A stretch of DNA of 64,000 bases, from contig MNCI01022611.1 in NCBI GenBank assembly GCA_015680685.1, forward strand, positions 1,684,268 through 1,748,267. The letters run 5' to 3'. Source of the stretch: Gnetum montanum (lineage: Eukaryota; Streptophyta; Gnetopsida; Gnetales; Gnetaceae). Of this stretch, positions 33,956-45,865 are shown in pieces (position 1 is the first letter of the stretch; the number at the start of each line of letters is the position of its first letter). The position numbers were made by a program, and so were the translations under genes. Under the pieces are notes generated by a model. It did not search any database. It saw nothing but the letters and a program-made list of their open reading frames with translations, and was not told the DNA's origin.

Positions 33956-36900
33956 ATAGCAATTATAGGGAACATTGTATTGGTTAATGAGGAAGAGTTA
34001 CATTTGGTTGGATCAAACATCTCTACATTTTTTGGCTACAAGAAGATTTTTTCTAGCTTTAATGAACTCAAGTTTCATCATCACATTTTTATTACAACTT
34101 TGAATATTTGTTTAGGTTCTACTATTATCTCTGGTGTAGCCCATAATTTAAAAATTTTAGCCATTTTTGAAAGTAACAAGGCTTTCCATCCAACATATTT
34201 CATGAATACCCAATTAAAAAATAGTATAATAGATATCATGATCAATAACACCCAACTTAATATGAGTTCATTCTTGTTAGACCATGTTTTTACTACAGTA
34301 CCAACTCTTGAAAGATAGGCCTATTTTTCCCCAAAATACTAAAGAAAGATAAAAGAAGGAGATGGTCCTACTATGACTTTTATGTTGTTATATGCCTCAA
34401 AGGTTATTTTAATTCCAAGAACCTAGAATTTGTCATGAATATTTTTTATCTTACAAAGTTATGCCAATGATAGAATAAGTCATCATAGATGAAATTAGGA
34501 CTATGTGTAAAGGAGAAGTATTCTTTCATGCCTATTATACAAAAATTATTATATATGGATTTGAAGGAAGGCCAAGGAAGCTACCATGATTTGTGGCTTC
34601 TTATTTAGCAACTCTAGAAGTAGGAAGACAACTCTAGAATAGCTTGCAATGGCATGATTATATGGCAGGTCATGTCTTTCCTCTATAAATAGGCTTTTGC
34701 TATTTTGAGAATGCGCCTTATATAATGAATATAGGATTCAAATTTGACAAAAGTAGTATTTCTAGAAGAAAAACACATATTCTATAATCCTACCAAGGAT
34801 TTTAGAAAGGCTCATGAGCACCAAGAGAATGATGTCATGTATTTCTTAGTAAATGATGAACTGGTCAATATGGTCAAGTAGTTGGTAGAGGATGACCTTA
34901 GAAGAATATCTTCATAATTCTTCTAGAAGAATAGTGTAAAGGATATGAATTTTTGATCAGTAGATGGTTTGAAAAGGATAATCATATATTAGCCAAATGG
35001 TTTAATCAAGCTCAATTAAATAAAATGAAGGAAAACTGCATCTCATGGCAAATTGAAAAACCAAATAAAGCCTTAGATTTAGATGCCTTCACCTGATATA
35101 CAAAAGTTAAAGAACAAAGAAGAAGATAGCTAGAAATTCTTTCAAGAAAAAATATGTTGTACTTAGAAAAAATTGACCATCTTCAGAAATCATTACAATT
35201 GGTACTAGCTCTTCATCATCAAAGGCCCTAAATCTTTTAGATTTTCTTTAGGATATATCATCAAAGATGGACCAAAATCTATGAAAGTTAAAACTACTGA
35301 AGGAAGATCAATTTTTACGAAGTAGCATCCAAAGAGGCCAAATGTTGAAGAATTAGTTATTTTTAGTACAAACATGTAGATCCATAAATAGGAAAAACAA
35401 AGATAGCCATGTCACATCATCAATTGGTTGCTTGAAAATTACCAATTAGACTATCAAAGACCAAAAATAAGAGATTAAAAGGATAAAGAGTCTACATCAT
35501 TCTATGCAATTAGAGTTTTAAGTATTGAGGAATAGGTAAAAATATAAAATAAAGAAAGCTCAAATCAAAGAGGCCAATATAGAAACTTTAAAGATGGGAA
35601 ATGTAGAGTTACATAGAGAATTGGGCAAAAAAACATCAAAGAATTTCAGCACAAAGTTTGAGATAAGAGGTTAGCTTTAAATTTATTATAAATGAATTAA
35701 TGATCATGAAATAGCAAGAAGAGGTATTCTTAGTCAATATTAATGACCTAAAAGAAGGAAAAGAAGCTTTTGATAAAGCTTTTGTAGATATCATTAACTT
35801 TATATACTAGCCCAATGAAAAAAGAGAGCAAGTATAAATTGGAGACTAAATTTCAAGATGATGTAACAAATGGTGGTATGCACTGAGTTGAATTAACTCA
35901 AAAGGTAAGAGAATATCTTATTATTAGCTTAGAAAATATGTAGCATTGTGAGAAGAATATAACTAAAACCATTAATACCACAACATTAAATGATGATAAG
36001 TAGTTAGGAGAAAAAGTAGCACAGTTTTTATCTACCACTAAAACAAAATAATTGGCCAAGGTATTATCATTAGTATACAAGCAAAGTTACTTCAAAAGTC
36101 CAGTCTAATGAGAAAATGATCATGTCAAGGAATTTATGATAGAAACTTTGACTGTCATAGAGATTTAGATGTAGGTGAAAATTTTAAATTTTATTCAAAA
36201 GGAAGTGACCAATAGTTCATTCTAATAACTATTTTGTAACCTCTTTGTAGTTATAATTGATTCTTTTAGTTATAACTAGTTCTTTCATGTTTTGGCTATA
36301 TAAAGGCATGGCCATTTTTGTAAAAGAGAGAGGAGAGATTATCTTGAAGTTACTAATAGTGAATTTTGTACAATGGCATTTTGAAGTAAGATTTGATCAA
36401 GTTTTTGATCTCTAATCTATAAGTTATTTTTGTTTTTCTTTTATCTTTTTGGCCTAGATATTAGTAAAAAATCATAGTGTACCTTACATTCAATTCTTGG
36501 AATTATTTAAATTGCTTGCCATAACCAAGGGTTTAGAAATTTTTGTCATCATTAATTGATCAAAATGGCTTCATTTTTCAAAGTGTTTTCTCATATTGAT
36601 GATGGTTAATTTTAATGTTTAATATTTATTAATTTTACTATTTTAAGTTACAAATTAATTGAATCTAGCTCTATTTCATGTTTTCTTATGGAATTTTTTC
36701 TTGAAAAGATTGGTAGTAGATTTGTAGGATTTTTTTAAAACATTGGATGAAAGGAATGATTGTTATAGGTAACTTATGATCCATATTGTATATGCTATTT
36801 TTATTTGCTAAAATTAAGAAATATTTTCACTTATAGAATAGAGTTCTTGAAAAGTTGAATCCTTCTTTAAAACTATTATTTGTTGTTTAAACTTTAACAT

Positions 36901-37097
36901 AGTACACAGCTTGTAGTAAGTATAGATTTGACAAAATACCACTCATACAACCACTAAGTCTTATTTGAAGGTATCTGAGCCTTAGTATTGCTAGAAAATA
37001 TCAAACACTAAAATTTAAGTTTGAAAGAATCCCCTATCTTAGAAATTTTTATTGTCTAGCCAAGGACCATTGCATTGGCGATTGGAAGAGAGTCCAA

Positions 37098-37760
37098 CTT
37101 TTTTACCAACAAAGTTGGACACAAATTTAGCCACGTGTTTAAGCTATCTATGAATACATGTCAAAATCAAGAAGTGAATTTGACATCATGATTGAAAATA
37201 ATTTTTGTAGGAATCTTATGTAGCCAAATAATCTTTGAAATAAATAATTGCACAAAATCCTCTACACTAGTTAAATTTCTCTTAGCTAGAAATTAAGTTG
37301 AATTGGTTAACAAGTCAACAATAAAAAGGATAGAATTCTCTCCATTCCTAGTACATGATGAATTGGTAATGAATTCTATGCCAATCATCTCCCACTTCCA
37401 CTTTGAAATATTATGAGGGTATAAGTAACCATCTAATCATTGGTATTCAAGCTAAACCTCTTAGCAAATAAAACATTTAGCTATGAATTCCCCAACTTGC
37501 TTCTTCATGCCTAGCCACTAGTACAACCTCTTTAGCATTTAATACATCTTGTTCCTACTAGGATGCATTTGAAGCCTACTAAAGTGAACTTTCTGTAGTA
37601 AATACTACTACAAGAAATCAGGCACACACACTTGATCATTATGACATAGTAACCCAATCACATCTACTAGCATCGAGAAACTACTAGACTATCTAAGCTA
37701 CATACATTAAAGATCATGCTACTAATTCTCATGAATCTCATTTAAAAAAGTCAACTAAAT
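37098..37760 (-). pseudogene. Integrase (N-terminal and core) of chromovirus G
   Basis: On the minus strand the integrase core reads WKWEMIGIEFITNSSCTRNG (near 37380), then IVDLLTNSTNL, LHKIPTKIIFNHDVKFTS and a weak GTxLNxST step at about 37120. The family form is WKWEDISMDFIxGLPRT, so the first catalytic aspartate can be placed as glutamate, while the aspartate of NHDVKF is kept. Sequence before it (FIAKCFIC) fits the zinc-binding end. The match stops at 37.1 kb where element B begins. The segment between here and the pol tail at 4441, some 150 residues in relatives, is not found in the window. Confidence 0.75.
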
Positions 37761-37789
37761 CACCAAGTTGTGGAGTTTACAAGTCACAT

Positions 37790-38400
37790 GGCTTCAGCCA
37801 TCTATAACAATGTTGCTTTTAGTTTTTTGATACTATATGGTAAAATTGAAATTAGCCAACAACGTAATCTACCTTTTCTAGCATAAGTTCAACTATGGCT
37901 AACTCATAAAGTACTATAACTTATTATGGTTAGTCTAGATTATGAACTTCTCACAAATAGGTAATGGAGCCAATCCTTTAAGACAAACATAATTAATCCT
38001 AACTCTAAATCATGTGTGAGATAATAGTTCTCATGAAACTTCCACTATCATGAGGTATACACTATCATTGTGCCCTCTTGCATGATGACGCATCCATAAC
38101 CATCTCTTAATGCATCGGTACAAATAACTATTTACCTAAGATAGCCATAGGTAACATAGGAGCCAAAATCATTCTACTCTTGAGCTTATTAAAATTATTC
38201 TAGCATCATGGATTCCATAAGAACCTAATGTTCTTTCATAAAAAAATTTTGAGTCGTAAAATAATGTACAAAACATTCTCAATGAATCTCCTATAGTAAC
38301 CTTCAAACTCAAGAAAACTATGAACCTCCCCAACATACTTAGGGATAGGCCAACCACAAATTATTGATATTTTAGTGGGGTTCATAGCTATACTAGTCTC
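37790..38400 (-). pseudogene. RNase H and RT connection of chromovirus G
   Basis: Minus strand: VGEVHSFLEFEGYYRRFIEN at about 38275-38340 is the connection step of gypsy RT, whose family form is FLGLAGYYRRFI. FNKLKSRMILAPML follows. RNase H continues with MDASS and then HENYYLTHDLELGLIMFVLK at about 37985-38050, which matches the family run ending THDLELAAVVFALK. The glutamate of DLEL is kept. Several frameshifts divide it. Confidence 0.78.
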
Positions 38401-39060
38401 AAATATGATATGTCATGACATGTCTTAAGAACTAGATCTCCTAGGATCAAAATAATTACTTTGAAGATTAAAAAAATAATTGATGCTCTCAAAGCATCTA
38501 TAGAATGGTCATAAAATGCTTATTATGTAGCTCCTATAACAAAGAGTAAACCAAGATGTCATCAATAAAAAAAATGATAAATAGGTCTAAGTATGATCTT
38601 ATGACACTATTCATGAGATGCAAGAATACTGCAAGAGCATTAGTAAATCCAAAAGAAAAAACTAGGAACTTGTAATGTTCATATCATATCATGAATATTT
38701 TTTAAACAATCATCCTCTCAATGTGAACCTATTGGTATCTTAAATTTAGATCTATATTCATGGATACTTGTACTTATCTTAACTAGTGAAATAGATTGTC
38801 TATAGGTAGAAAAAGATATGTGTTCTTCACTATCACTAGATATAAATATCTATAGTTCATGCACAACCTTATATTACCATGCTTTTTTTTAATGAAAAGT
38901 ATAGGAGCATCCCAAAGAGATATACTTCGATGAATCAAATCTCTATTAGATCCTAAAGTTAAATGTTTAGTTTGGCCAATTCAACAAATAAAATCCTTTG
39001 TAGAACCTTGAAGATAGACTTAGCATCAAGTTTGAGAGCAATTTCAAACTTAAGATCATA
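38400..39060 (-). pseudogene. Reverse transcriptase of chromovirus G
   Basis: The catalytic box [11 protein letters not shown] is readable on the minus strand at about 38545-38590. It follows [20 protein letters not shown], whose family form is FLVMPFGLTNAPATF. Upstream pieces around 38750-38960 belong to the fingers and palm. Unlike in B and G2, both aspartates of the catalytic box are intact, but stops and shifts elsewhere inactivate it. Confidence 0.78.
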
Positions 39061-39289
39061 CCTTGAAGTTAAACCAAGCAAATTTAAATGATAAAAATCA
39101 AGGAACTTATGAAAAATAAGAATTTGATTGATCCTAGAGGAAGAAGGATATTTGAAAAATGAAATAGCAAAGTAGGAATGATCCTTATATAATACGTAGT
39201 GAAAAGACCTTGAAGAAATAAGATCTAATTTGATCTTGTATTACTAGGTATGTATGGTCACTTGAAAATCATCATCCACCATGATGGAG

Positions 39290-39650
39290 AGTATCATATG
39301 AAAATAATGCATGTTTCCTTCGTAGCATGGTAACTAGTCCATGTTCAAGATGATGTTATAATATTCAAAGCCCATAACATTAAGCTCATTGAGCTAGGAG
39401 ACATCTTGAATCATCAACGATATAGACATGTAGTCTTGATTCATAGCAAGCACACTAGTACTAATAGTGTTAATGGCAAGTGCTAGAGAAAGAAACTAAT
39501 CCTCCAAATCCAAATGTTCTACCACTCATGGATTAACAAAGGAATGACTAGCACTGGGACCAAATAGAATCAAATCTACCAAATTAGAAACTATACCTCT
39601 TTAATCCTTTATGATGTTAGGTTCATCATCTATTAGTTGATCTACCATAG
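39290..39650 (-). pseudogene. Protease of chromovirus G
   Basis: Minus strand: VDLILFGPSASHSFVNP near 39560-39610 corresponds to the ASHSFV active-site segment of chromovirus proteases, but the aspartate-glycine pair is altered. FEYYNIILNMD near 39360 corresponds to the FDVILGMDWL motif. Degenerate but correctly placed between gag and RT. Confidence 0.6.
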
Positions 39651-39699
39651 CATAGACATAAGTATTTATTCTTAAATCACCTTAGTCATTAACAAGTTT

Positions 39700-40890
39700 G
39701 CCAACTTGTTGAGAATCTCCACTACTCAAACATTTTGGATAGTTAAAGCTATTATGATCTAGCTAATCATAGTTACAATAATTAGTATCATTCTTATGGA
39801 TTTGCACAACTATATCATAAGAATGATAAGTAAAGGATCCATGAGTAGCTCCACCACCTATTGACTACTACTATGGCCATAATTACTGCTACCCACTAGA
39901 ACCAAAACATTGGGCCTGCTTGAATCCTCTAGACATCCTAGAAGAGGTGTGGTCCCTCTTCTAAGGATGATCAAAATATAGTACCTTAGCTAACTAGCTA
40001 CACTTTAGGTCTAACACACAGACACATGCATCCTTATACATTTGAAAATGAAGAGAAAGAATGTAATCTATGATAGAAATAGGAAGAACTATAACAAAAC
40101 TGTTGGCCCTTACCCTCTCATTAAGATGTATATGATAGAAATAGGAAGATCTCTAACAAAATTGTTAGCTCTTTCCCTCTCATTAAAATGTATGTGAGAC
40201 ATATACATAATTATATTTAAGAACTTGGATTCATACTTAATGATGGTCTAACTGCATTAGTATAGATAATAAAACTCATTTTCCTTAATCTCTATGTACT
40301 TTGAAGGAATGTAATACACATTGAAAGCATTAAGGATATAACTCCATTTGAAATCATAATCTTGTGAATGGTGTATCTTCTCTTGGATAGACCATCAATA
40401 ACTAGCAAAATCCTTGAATTAATTAGTTATCAACTGGATTTTCTACATGGAAAAGTAACCCATCAATTTGATGATGTTAGTGACACTCTCAAGCCATTCT
40501 ATGGTAATAATAGAATCCTCACCTTGAAAGGTAGGTGTTTCTAGCTTATGAAACTACTCCATAAGCTCATACTCAATTAGTTCTCTACCATCATCTATAC
40601 TACTCCTTAAAGCAATGATCATTGATGACAAACTTCAGTTCTTCTCCTTGTGTTAACTAAGAAATTGGAAAAGGTAGTGATTAATATTTGCCTAACTAAT
40701 GTTCCAATTCAGTGTAGGAGTAGGAATAAGAGTAATAGAATATATTTAAGGATTTATCACAAGCTCCTTTGTTTGATTAAAAATAGGATTAAATGTATGA
40801 GTTAGGTTTCTAGAAAGAACATTCTCTTTGCTACCATCACATATACACCTATAGCACCTATTATTATTGGACATAATATTATGAAATAAG
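39700..40890 (-). pseudogene. gag: Gag of chromovirus G
   Basis: The minus-strand region between the primer site and the protease. A zinc-knuckle remnant, YCNYDWLDHNSFNYPK-like with one stop, lies at about 39725-39785 and keeps one cysteine and the histidine. The upstream part is too decayed to place the capsid core precisely. A 62-bp tandem duplication lies at 40069-40192. Assigned by position and the knuckle. Confidence 0.55.
40069..40192. repeat. 62-bp tandem duplication in gag of G
   Basis: The unit beginning TATGATAGAAATAGGAAG occurs at 40069 and 40131 with a few differences. Confidence 0.8.
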
Positions 40891-40908
40891 GAAATCTGGT
40901 AAACCTAT

Positions 40909-40920
40909 TCTTTGATACTA
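40909..40920 (-). other. Primer binding site of G (initiator tRNA-Met type)
   Basis: On the minus strand it reads TAGTATCAAAGA, 9 of 12 as in TGGTATCAGAGC, three bases from the LTR end TGTTACA (40924-40930). Confidence 0.7.
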
Positions 40921-41393
40921 ACTTGTAACACTCTCTTTTCTAACTTTAGGTTGGAGAGCATTATATTGGGTATAAAATCCTTAACAAATGATTTACTATG
41001 TCCAAAAAAAAGTAAAATCAAAATGAGATTTTGTGATGAAAAGGAAATGAAAAGAATCTTATGATGAAGCCCTGATTAAAGAAAATAAGAAACTAGAATA
41101 GTGAAAGAAAAGGAATTTAATTAATTAATCCAAAAATAAAATATATATTAAAATTAAAATATATGAAAAAGAGATAATAATGTGAATATAAAATTTTAAA
41201 CTCTTATAAATATCAAACTTAATAATCAGGGTTCAACTATACGAAATTCATAAATCAAAACATGAAATATAGAGGAATAAAATTTCAATATTTTTGATAA
41301 ATAGTCTCATACATGAATATCAAATAACATCTAAATATAGAAAGAGATAACATGAAATCTATAAATTAATGAAGTCAACAAATATCTTTGTAC

Positions 41394-41769
41394 TGTGGAA
41401 TATGATGACTAGATGTTCCACAATAGAATTAGATAGATCTCATCTATAAATCTATATTAAATAAAATGAGATCCTATTCATGTAATTCTTATCTAATTCC
41501 ATGTTTATTTCATCCTATATTAAGAAGATCCTTAAATGAGATGATAAGAATCATCCCCATGATTTCCAAGATTCATGCTTATCTTGCCAAATCTATTGTT
41601 GGGAGATCAAGGCCTATATAATTGTAGCAACACATATTCATTTATGAGATAGAAGGAATATAGAAGAGATATAGAAGTAATAGAGTTTCACAAGAGCGTG
41701 CTTGTTCTAACAAATTTCTTTATTTCCTTTAAGCCTAGATCTAGATCCAAGGGTCCTTTAGATTCTTCA
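41394..41769 (+). repeat. 5' LTR of copia element
   Basis: Starts TGTGGAATATGATGACTAG and ends CCTTTAGATTCTTCA. It is nearly the same as 46323-46682. A TATA-like CCTATATAAT lies near 41612. Confidence 0.93.
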
Positions 41770-41771
41770 TT

Positions 41772-41783
41772 TGGTATCGGAGC
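41772..41783 (+). other. Primer binding site of copia element (initiator tRNA-Met)
   Basis: TGGTATCGGAGC differs from TGGTATCAGAGC by one base and lies two bases after the LTR. Confidence 0.9.
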
Positions 41784-41799
41784 AGGTTAGGTCAGATTC

Positions 41800-42740
41800 T
41801 TGACAACAAATCTCTCCAAAATGACCCAAAATCATAGATTTGTGTCTCTCCAAGTTTTTTTATTCAATGGAGAGAATTATGAATATTGGATAATCAAGAT
41901 GCAAACATTTTTAATCTCACAAGATCTATGGGAACTTGTTGAAAATGGATTCAAAGATGTTGATCAAGCAACATTTCAAGCCTTGATGGAAGATGAAAAG
42001 AATGAAGTTAAGGAACTTTGTAAGAAAAATGCAAAAGCATTATTCATCATTCAATCTAGGTTATATTTGACAATGTTTCCCAAAATTTTCATGCATCGAA
42101 CTAGCAAAGTTGCATGGGATGCACTTGAGATTGCATACAAGGGATCATTAAAATTTTGTGTTGTCAAGTTACAAGTATTAAGGAAAGATTTTAAACCTTT
42201 GCACATGCTAGATTCAAAGAATATTGATCAATACATGAGTCAACTTCAAAAAGTTTGAAATGGACTTGAATCTTGTGGAGAAATGCTTGAGGAAAGGCAT
42301 GCTATTGAAAAGATCCTTTGAAGTGTAACCTAACGATATGATCCCATCATAGTGGCTATTGAAGAGGCAAGAGATCTTTAAAAGAGGACCATGGTTAAGC
42401 TCGTAGGAAGCTTAAGGACATACAAGCAAAGAATTACTAATCATGAAAATTCAACAACAAATGCATTTCAAGCACAATTTTAGAGGACATCTAATCAAAA
42501 TCAAAATCAACATCAACATCAAAGACCCTCAAGTGGATCACCATTCAAACGATGTAGATGTAGTCATGGTAGATCCATAGCTTATGGTTGTGGAAGATCA
42601 AATCAATCAAAGGAAGGTAAGCATTGTAATTTTTGTGGTACCAACACCCACAATACTCTTGAATGTTGGTCAAGGAAGAAGTATGAAAAGAAGGGCAAAG
42701 CAAAAATTATAGAACATACAGATCAAAAAAAAGGTGAGAA
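41800..42740 (+). pseudogene. gag: Copia gag
   Basis: Open for 152 codons from 41800 (a likely start is the ATG at 41821). The capsid segment contains FNGENYEYWIIKMQTFLISQ, DLWELVENGF and VAWDALEIAYKG, the typical copia gag order. A stop follows at 42258. The zinc knuckle CNFCGTNTHNTLEC (CX2CX4HX4C) is complete at 42625-42666. At least four stops separate the capsid from the knuckle. Confidence 0.85.
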
Positions 42741-42821
42741 ATTATTTTACACTGAAAAGGAGGAAGATCAACTCTTGATCTCTACAAAGGTACCAAATTC
42801 TATAAACAAAAAAAATATATT

Positions 42822-43148
42822 TGATATGTTGATAGTGGGTGTAGCAATCACATGATATGGTATAAGAAATTTTTCTCAAGCTTGTTAAAATATGATGGAA
42901 AGGTAACTATAGGCAATGGGAAGAAGTTAATCATTGCTGGAATTGGATCACTTGCCTTCACAACAACTCAAGATAACAAATATGTCATTTCCAAGATCTA
43001 TTTTAATTTATATCTTTCAAAGAATTTATTAAGTGTGGGGCAATTATTTCACAATGGGTATCATGTTGAATTTGAAAAGTATGTTTGTAAAATTTCTAAG
43101 GTTGATGATGATAAATGTATTGTCATTATCCCTATAAGTAATAATTAG
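42822..43148 (+). pseudogene. Copia protease
   Basis: The active-site signature YVDSGCSNHM is intact at 42825-42854. The codon before it is TGA where relatives have tryptophan TGG. From there 98 codons stay open: VTIGNGKKLIIAGIGSL and LYLSKNLLSVGQL are the usual features of copia proteases. The stop at 43146 separates it from integrase. Confidence 0.88.
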
Positions 43149-44263
43149 ATGTACAAGATGCAAATGCAAAAGGATATTCATTATCTCACTATCACTGAAG
43201 ACATAGCAGGGTTATGGCATCCCTGGTTAGGACATGTTAACTTTGGCTTAATGGATCACATGCAAAAAAGAAAAATTGTAAGACGTATGCTAAATTTCTC
43301 TTTGCCAAATAATCATGTTTGTGGCATATGTCAAATAGGAAGAATTACAAGGTTTCCATTTCTTAGAAAAGAACATAGATCTCAAGAAAAATTAGATCTA
43401 GTTCATATGGATTTATGTGGTCCCATGCAAACATTGAGCCTAGGTAAAAACTGATATACTGATATATGTTAATCATAGTGGATGATTTTTCAAGGTTTTC
43501 TTGGGGGTATTTTATGAAATTAAAAGATCAAACATTGGGATTTTTTAAAGAATTTAAGGTGGAGGTAGAAAATCAAAGTGGAAATATAATTAAGAAAATC
43601 TGAACAAATCATGGTGGTGAACTTTTATCAAATGAATTTGATGAATTTTGTAAGAAAAATGGGATTATTCATCAAACCATCACATCATTTACACCTCAAC
43701 AAAATGGTATTCTTGAGAATAAAAATAGAATAGTGGTTGAAATGGCAAGGTGTCTACTTCAAATGTCAAGTTTAGAGAATAAGTTTTGGGTAGAAGCTTG
43801 TGCAACATCAATTTATCTTTTAAATAGGATGCCATAAAGATTAATTTAAAATAAAATTCAATATGAATTATGGCATGGTTATCCACCCAATATTTCTCAT
43901 TTGAAAATTTTTGGTTCACCTTGCTATGTGCAAATTCCTAGACAAAACAGGCAAAAATTAGATGTGAAAGTTGCACCTTGTATTTTTCTTGGATATGCTC
44001 TAAAATCCAAAGCATACAAGTGCTATGATGTTGAAAATAAAATGGTGGTTGATTCACATGATGTGAATTTCATGAAGGAAATGTTACAACATTACGAAAA
44101 TAGGCCCATAACACAAAAATATGAGTTATTTGAACATAAATTGGGCCAACATACTAAAAAATCTACTGCCAATTTTCACAATGTATTTAAAGGCCAACAC
44201 AAGTTGGTGGAGGGTCCTACTAAAACTAGTAGAATATTCAAAGGCCATGGATCCAATTTGTAG
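43149..44263 (+). pseudogene. Copia integrase
   Basis: Zinc-binding HHCC: LWHPWLGHVNFG and CGICQIGR, within an open frame to 43454. The core starts LDLVHMDLCGPM (first catalytic aspartate). VDDFSRFSWGYFMKLK follows. The second site reads TNHGGE where TDHGGE is expected, preceded by an R-to-stop change. TPQQNGILENKNR keeps the glutamate. A second open stretch, 43901-44263, holds IFGSPCYVQIP, APCIFLGYALKSKAYKCYD, the usual C-terminal end. Two of three catalytic acids remain; several frame breaks. Confidence 0.85.
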
Positions 44264-45140
44264 TCGCTCTCCCATTATTGGTTTAGAAATCATAACTTGC
44301 CATCCCTTCAATGACATGGGCAATCTAATTCACCTACTAAGAACTCTTTCTATTCACATGCAAATGTTATGCTGTAGCAACCAGAAGACATATCAACAAT
44401 GTCATTCCAATGTGATTCTTTCTCCAAAACTTTTCTACCATTACATCAATCGACAAGAACCATCACTTGTCTATCATAGCAATATAATAATTCTAGTTCA
44501 TCTCTCTAACTATCCTAGCCACAATCATCATTGTAGATTACACAAGTTACAAATACACCCCATTCTTCCCTCTATTTGTTGGCACATGTGTTCTTTGTTT
44601 CATAGCCATGCTCCAAACTTGCTAGCCAAGTATTCTCTGATCCTCATTTGCAACATTGGCATGGCCATAAAGGTATTATTTTTTCTAATTTTTCTTCTAT
44701 GTCATCAACATCATCATCTCCTACTACATTCTAGCATAGCAAAGGCCAAATATACACACTTGCTCATTGGCCACTCATAATCCATTATTTTACAACTAAT
44801 AATGTAGGGATCCTAACTACCCAAACACAACGTTTTCCACCTTGACCTTTATACTCAAATTTGAACATAGATTGTATCATGGCTGATCTTTTTTTTCCTA
44901 ATTTTTTGAACTCAATCCCATCCAAAACTATTTACAACTTAGCTCTACATTGGAATAAAAATCATAATGTTTCTCACATCAATACTATGCAATAGTGACA
45001 TCAAATATCATTCCCTCTTATAAGACAAACCTCTGCAACAATGCCATCACAAATCATTCCCTCTAGAACACATTCTATATCAACAATGTTCACTCCATGG
45101 TAGATTCCATCCACATCCCAACTAGCTACCTATAATCCAA
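44264..45140 (+). other. Copia linker between integrase and RT
   Basis: One frame is open to 44780 but has a low-complexity, His/Ser/Leu-rich product without any domain. In intact relatives this zone is a poorly conserved Ser/Pro-rich linker. Probably former linker read out of frame. Confidence 0.5.
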
Positions 45141-45148
45141 CCTCACAA

Positions 45149-45845
45149 ATGCTAGATATGAATTTCAATAGGTGCATGACCTGTAGTCACTTTAATGAGA
45201 ACAATGTACACCCTGCCCAGGGTGTGGTAGACACTGAAAATGCTCTCCTTACCACCATGAAAGATGAATTCTTTACACTACTTACACCAATGAGGGAAAG
45301 CAATTATGGTTTTTTGGAACCATCCATAGTCTGCGAAGCTACGCATGATACTCATTGGATTTCTTTCATGGAGAAAGAGCTACAAAAAATTCACAAAAAT
45401 AATACTTGGAGCCTAGTTCTTCCTCTACCTAGTAAGCCAATAATTAGTTTAAAATGGATATTTAAAATTAATAGAAATCAATATGGTGAAATAGAAAATT
45501 TCAAATCTCATCTAGTCACCAAAGGATATCTCCAACAACAAGGTAGAAACTTTGATTAAAACTTTGCTTCCATTTCATGAATGAAACCCATGAGAATCTT
45601 TCTTGCCATTGTTGCAAAAGTTGGCTATGTGGTTTATTAACTAGATGTGGCCTCTACATTCGTCAATGGATTTCTTAATGAAAACATTTATGTGGAACAA
45701 TCACTAGGCTTCATTGATCAAGGAAAATGAAATCATGTTTACAAGCTCCATAAAGCATTATACGGGTACAAGCAAGCTCCATGTGCATCGTACCCATGTA
45801 TTCATGAATTTTTCATGCAACAAGGCTTCACCAATATTTAGTCCT
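45149..45845 (+). pseudogene. Copia reverse transcriptase, N-terminal part only
   Basis: Open from 45149 to 45559: WISFMEKELQKIHKNNTW, LKWIFKINRNQYGEIENFK and LVTKGYLQQQGRNFD are the start of copia RT. After a stop come VYxLDVASTFVNGFLNE, VEQSLGFIDQ and LHKALYGYKQAP. Soon after FFMQQGF (about 45830) the RT ends; the YVDD catalytic box and thumb are absent, and RNase H sequence follows within about 40 bp. An internal deletion is the simplest reading. Confidence 0.85.
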
Positions 45846-45865
45846 AAACAACTATATACAAAAAT

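Larger units (their letters stand above)
32314..36225 (+). pseudogene. Coding-like frame inside the 3' LTR of B, copy 2, split by solo LTR S2
   Basis: It starts MPKEYIKTKEEINF at 32314 and ends with TAA at 36223-36225. It is interrupted at 32805-33955 by S2. The best kept part is 33966-34318, about 110 codons without a stop, including EELHLVGSNISTFFGY and a run of Phe- and Asn-rich sequence to TTVPTLER. The last third again looks coiled-coil-like. Frame agreement with copy 1 despite many nucleotide differences suggests coding constraint before insertion. Function unknown. The alternative, a chance frame preserved because the LTRs were once identical, cannot be excluded without a substitution test. 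Confidence 0.5.
16522..37096 (+). mobile_element. Element B: giant Tat-like Ty3/gypsy retrotransposon with very long LTRs
   Basis: Segments of about 7.0 kb (to 23519) and 6.9 kb (30231-37096) are homologous along their whole length and flank a 6.7 kb gag-pol region in the same orientation. Without the two solo S LTRs the repeats are about 5.8 kb. Pol has protease, an extra RNase H, reverse transcriptase, RNase H and integrase. The size and long LTRs recall Ogre-type Tat elements. The left edge abuts element X and the right edge abuts integrase of G; no clean target duplication is seen. A tandem arrangement of two elements sharing a middle LTR is an alternative to 5.8 kb LTRs. All coding parts are broken. 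Confidence 0.7.
30231..37096 (+). repeat. 3' long terminal repeat of element B
   Basis: Homologous to 16522-23519. It contains the three-unit 78-bp minisatellite, the LTR frame copy 2 split by solo LTR S2, a TATA box at 36295 and about 0.75 kb after it. It ends at GTCCA, directly against minus-strand integrase of G. Confidence 0.65.

Noticed and set aside
44121-44780. The longest open frame of the window, 219 codons
   Set aside because: It overlaps the end of copia integrase in another frame and continues into the variable linker. Composition is low-complexity and no domain is visible.
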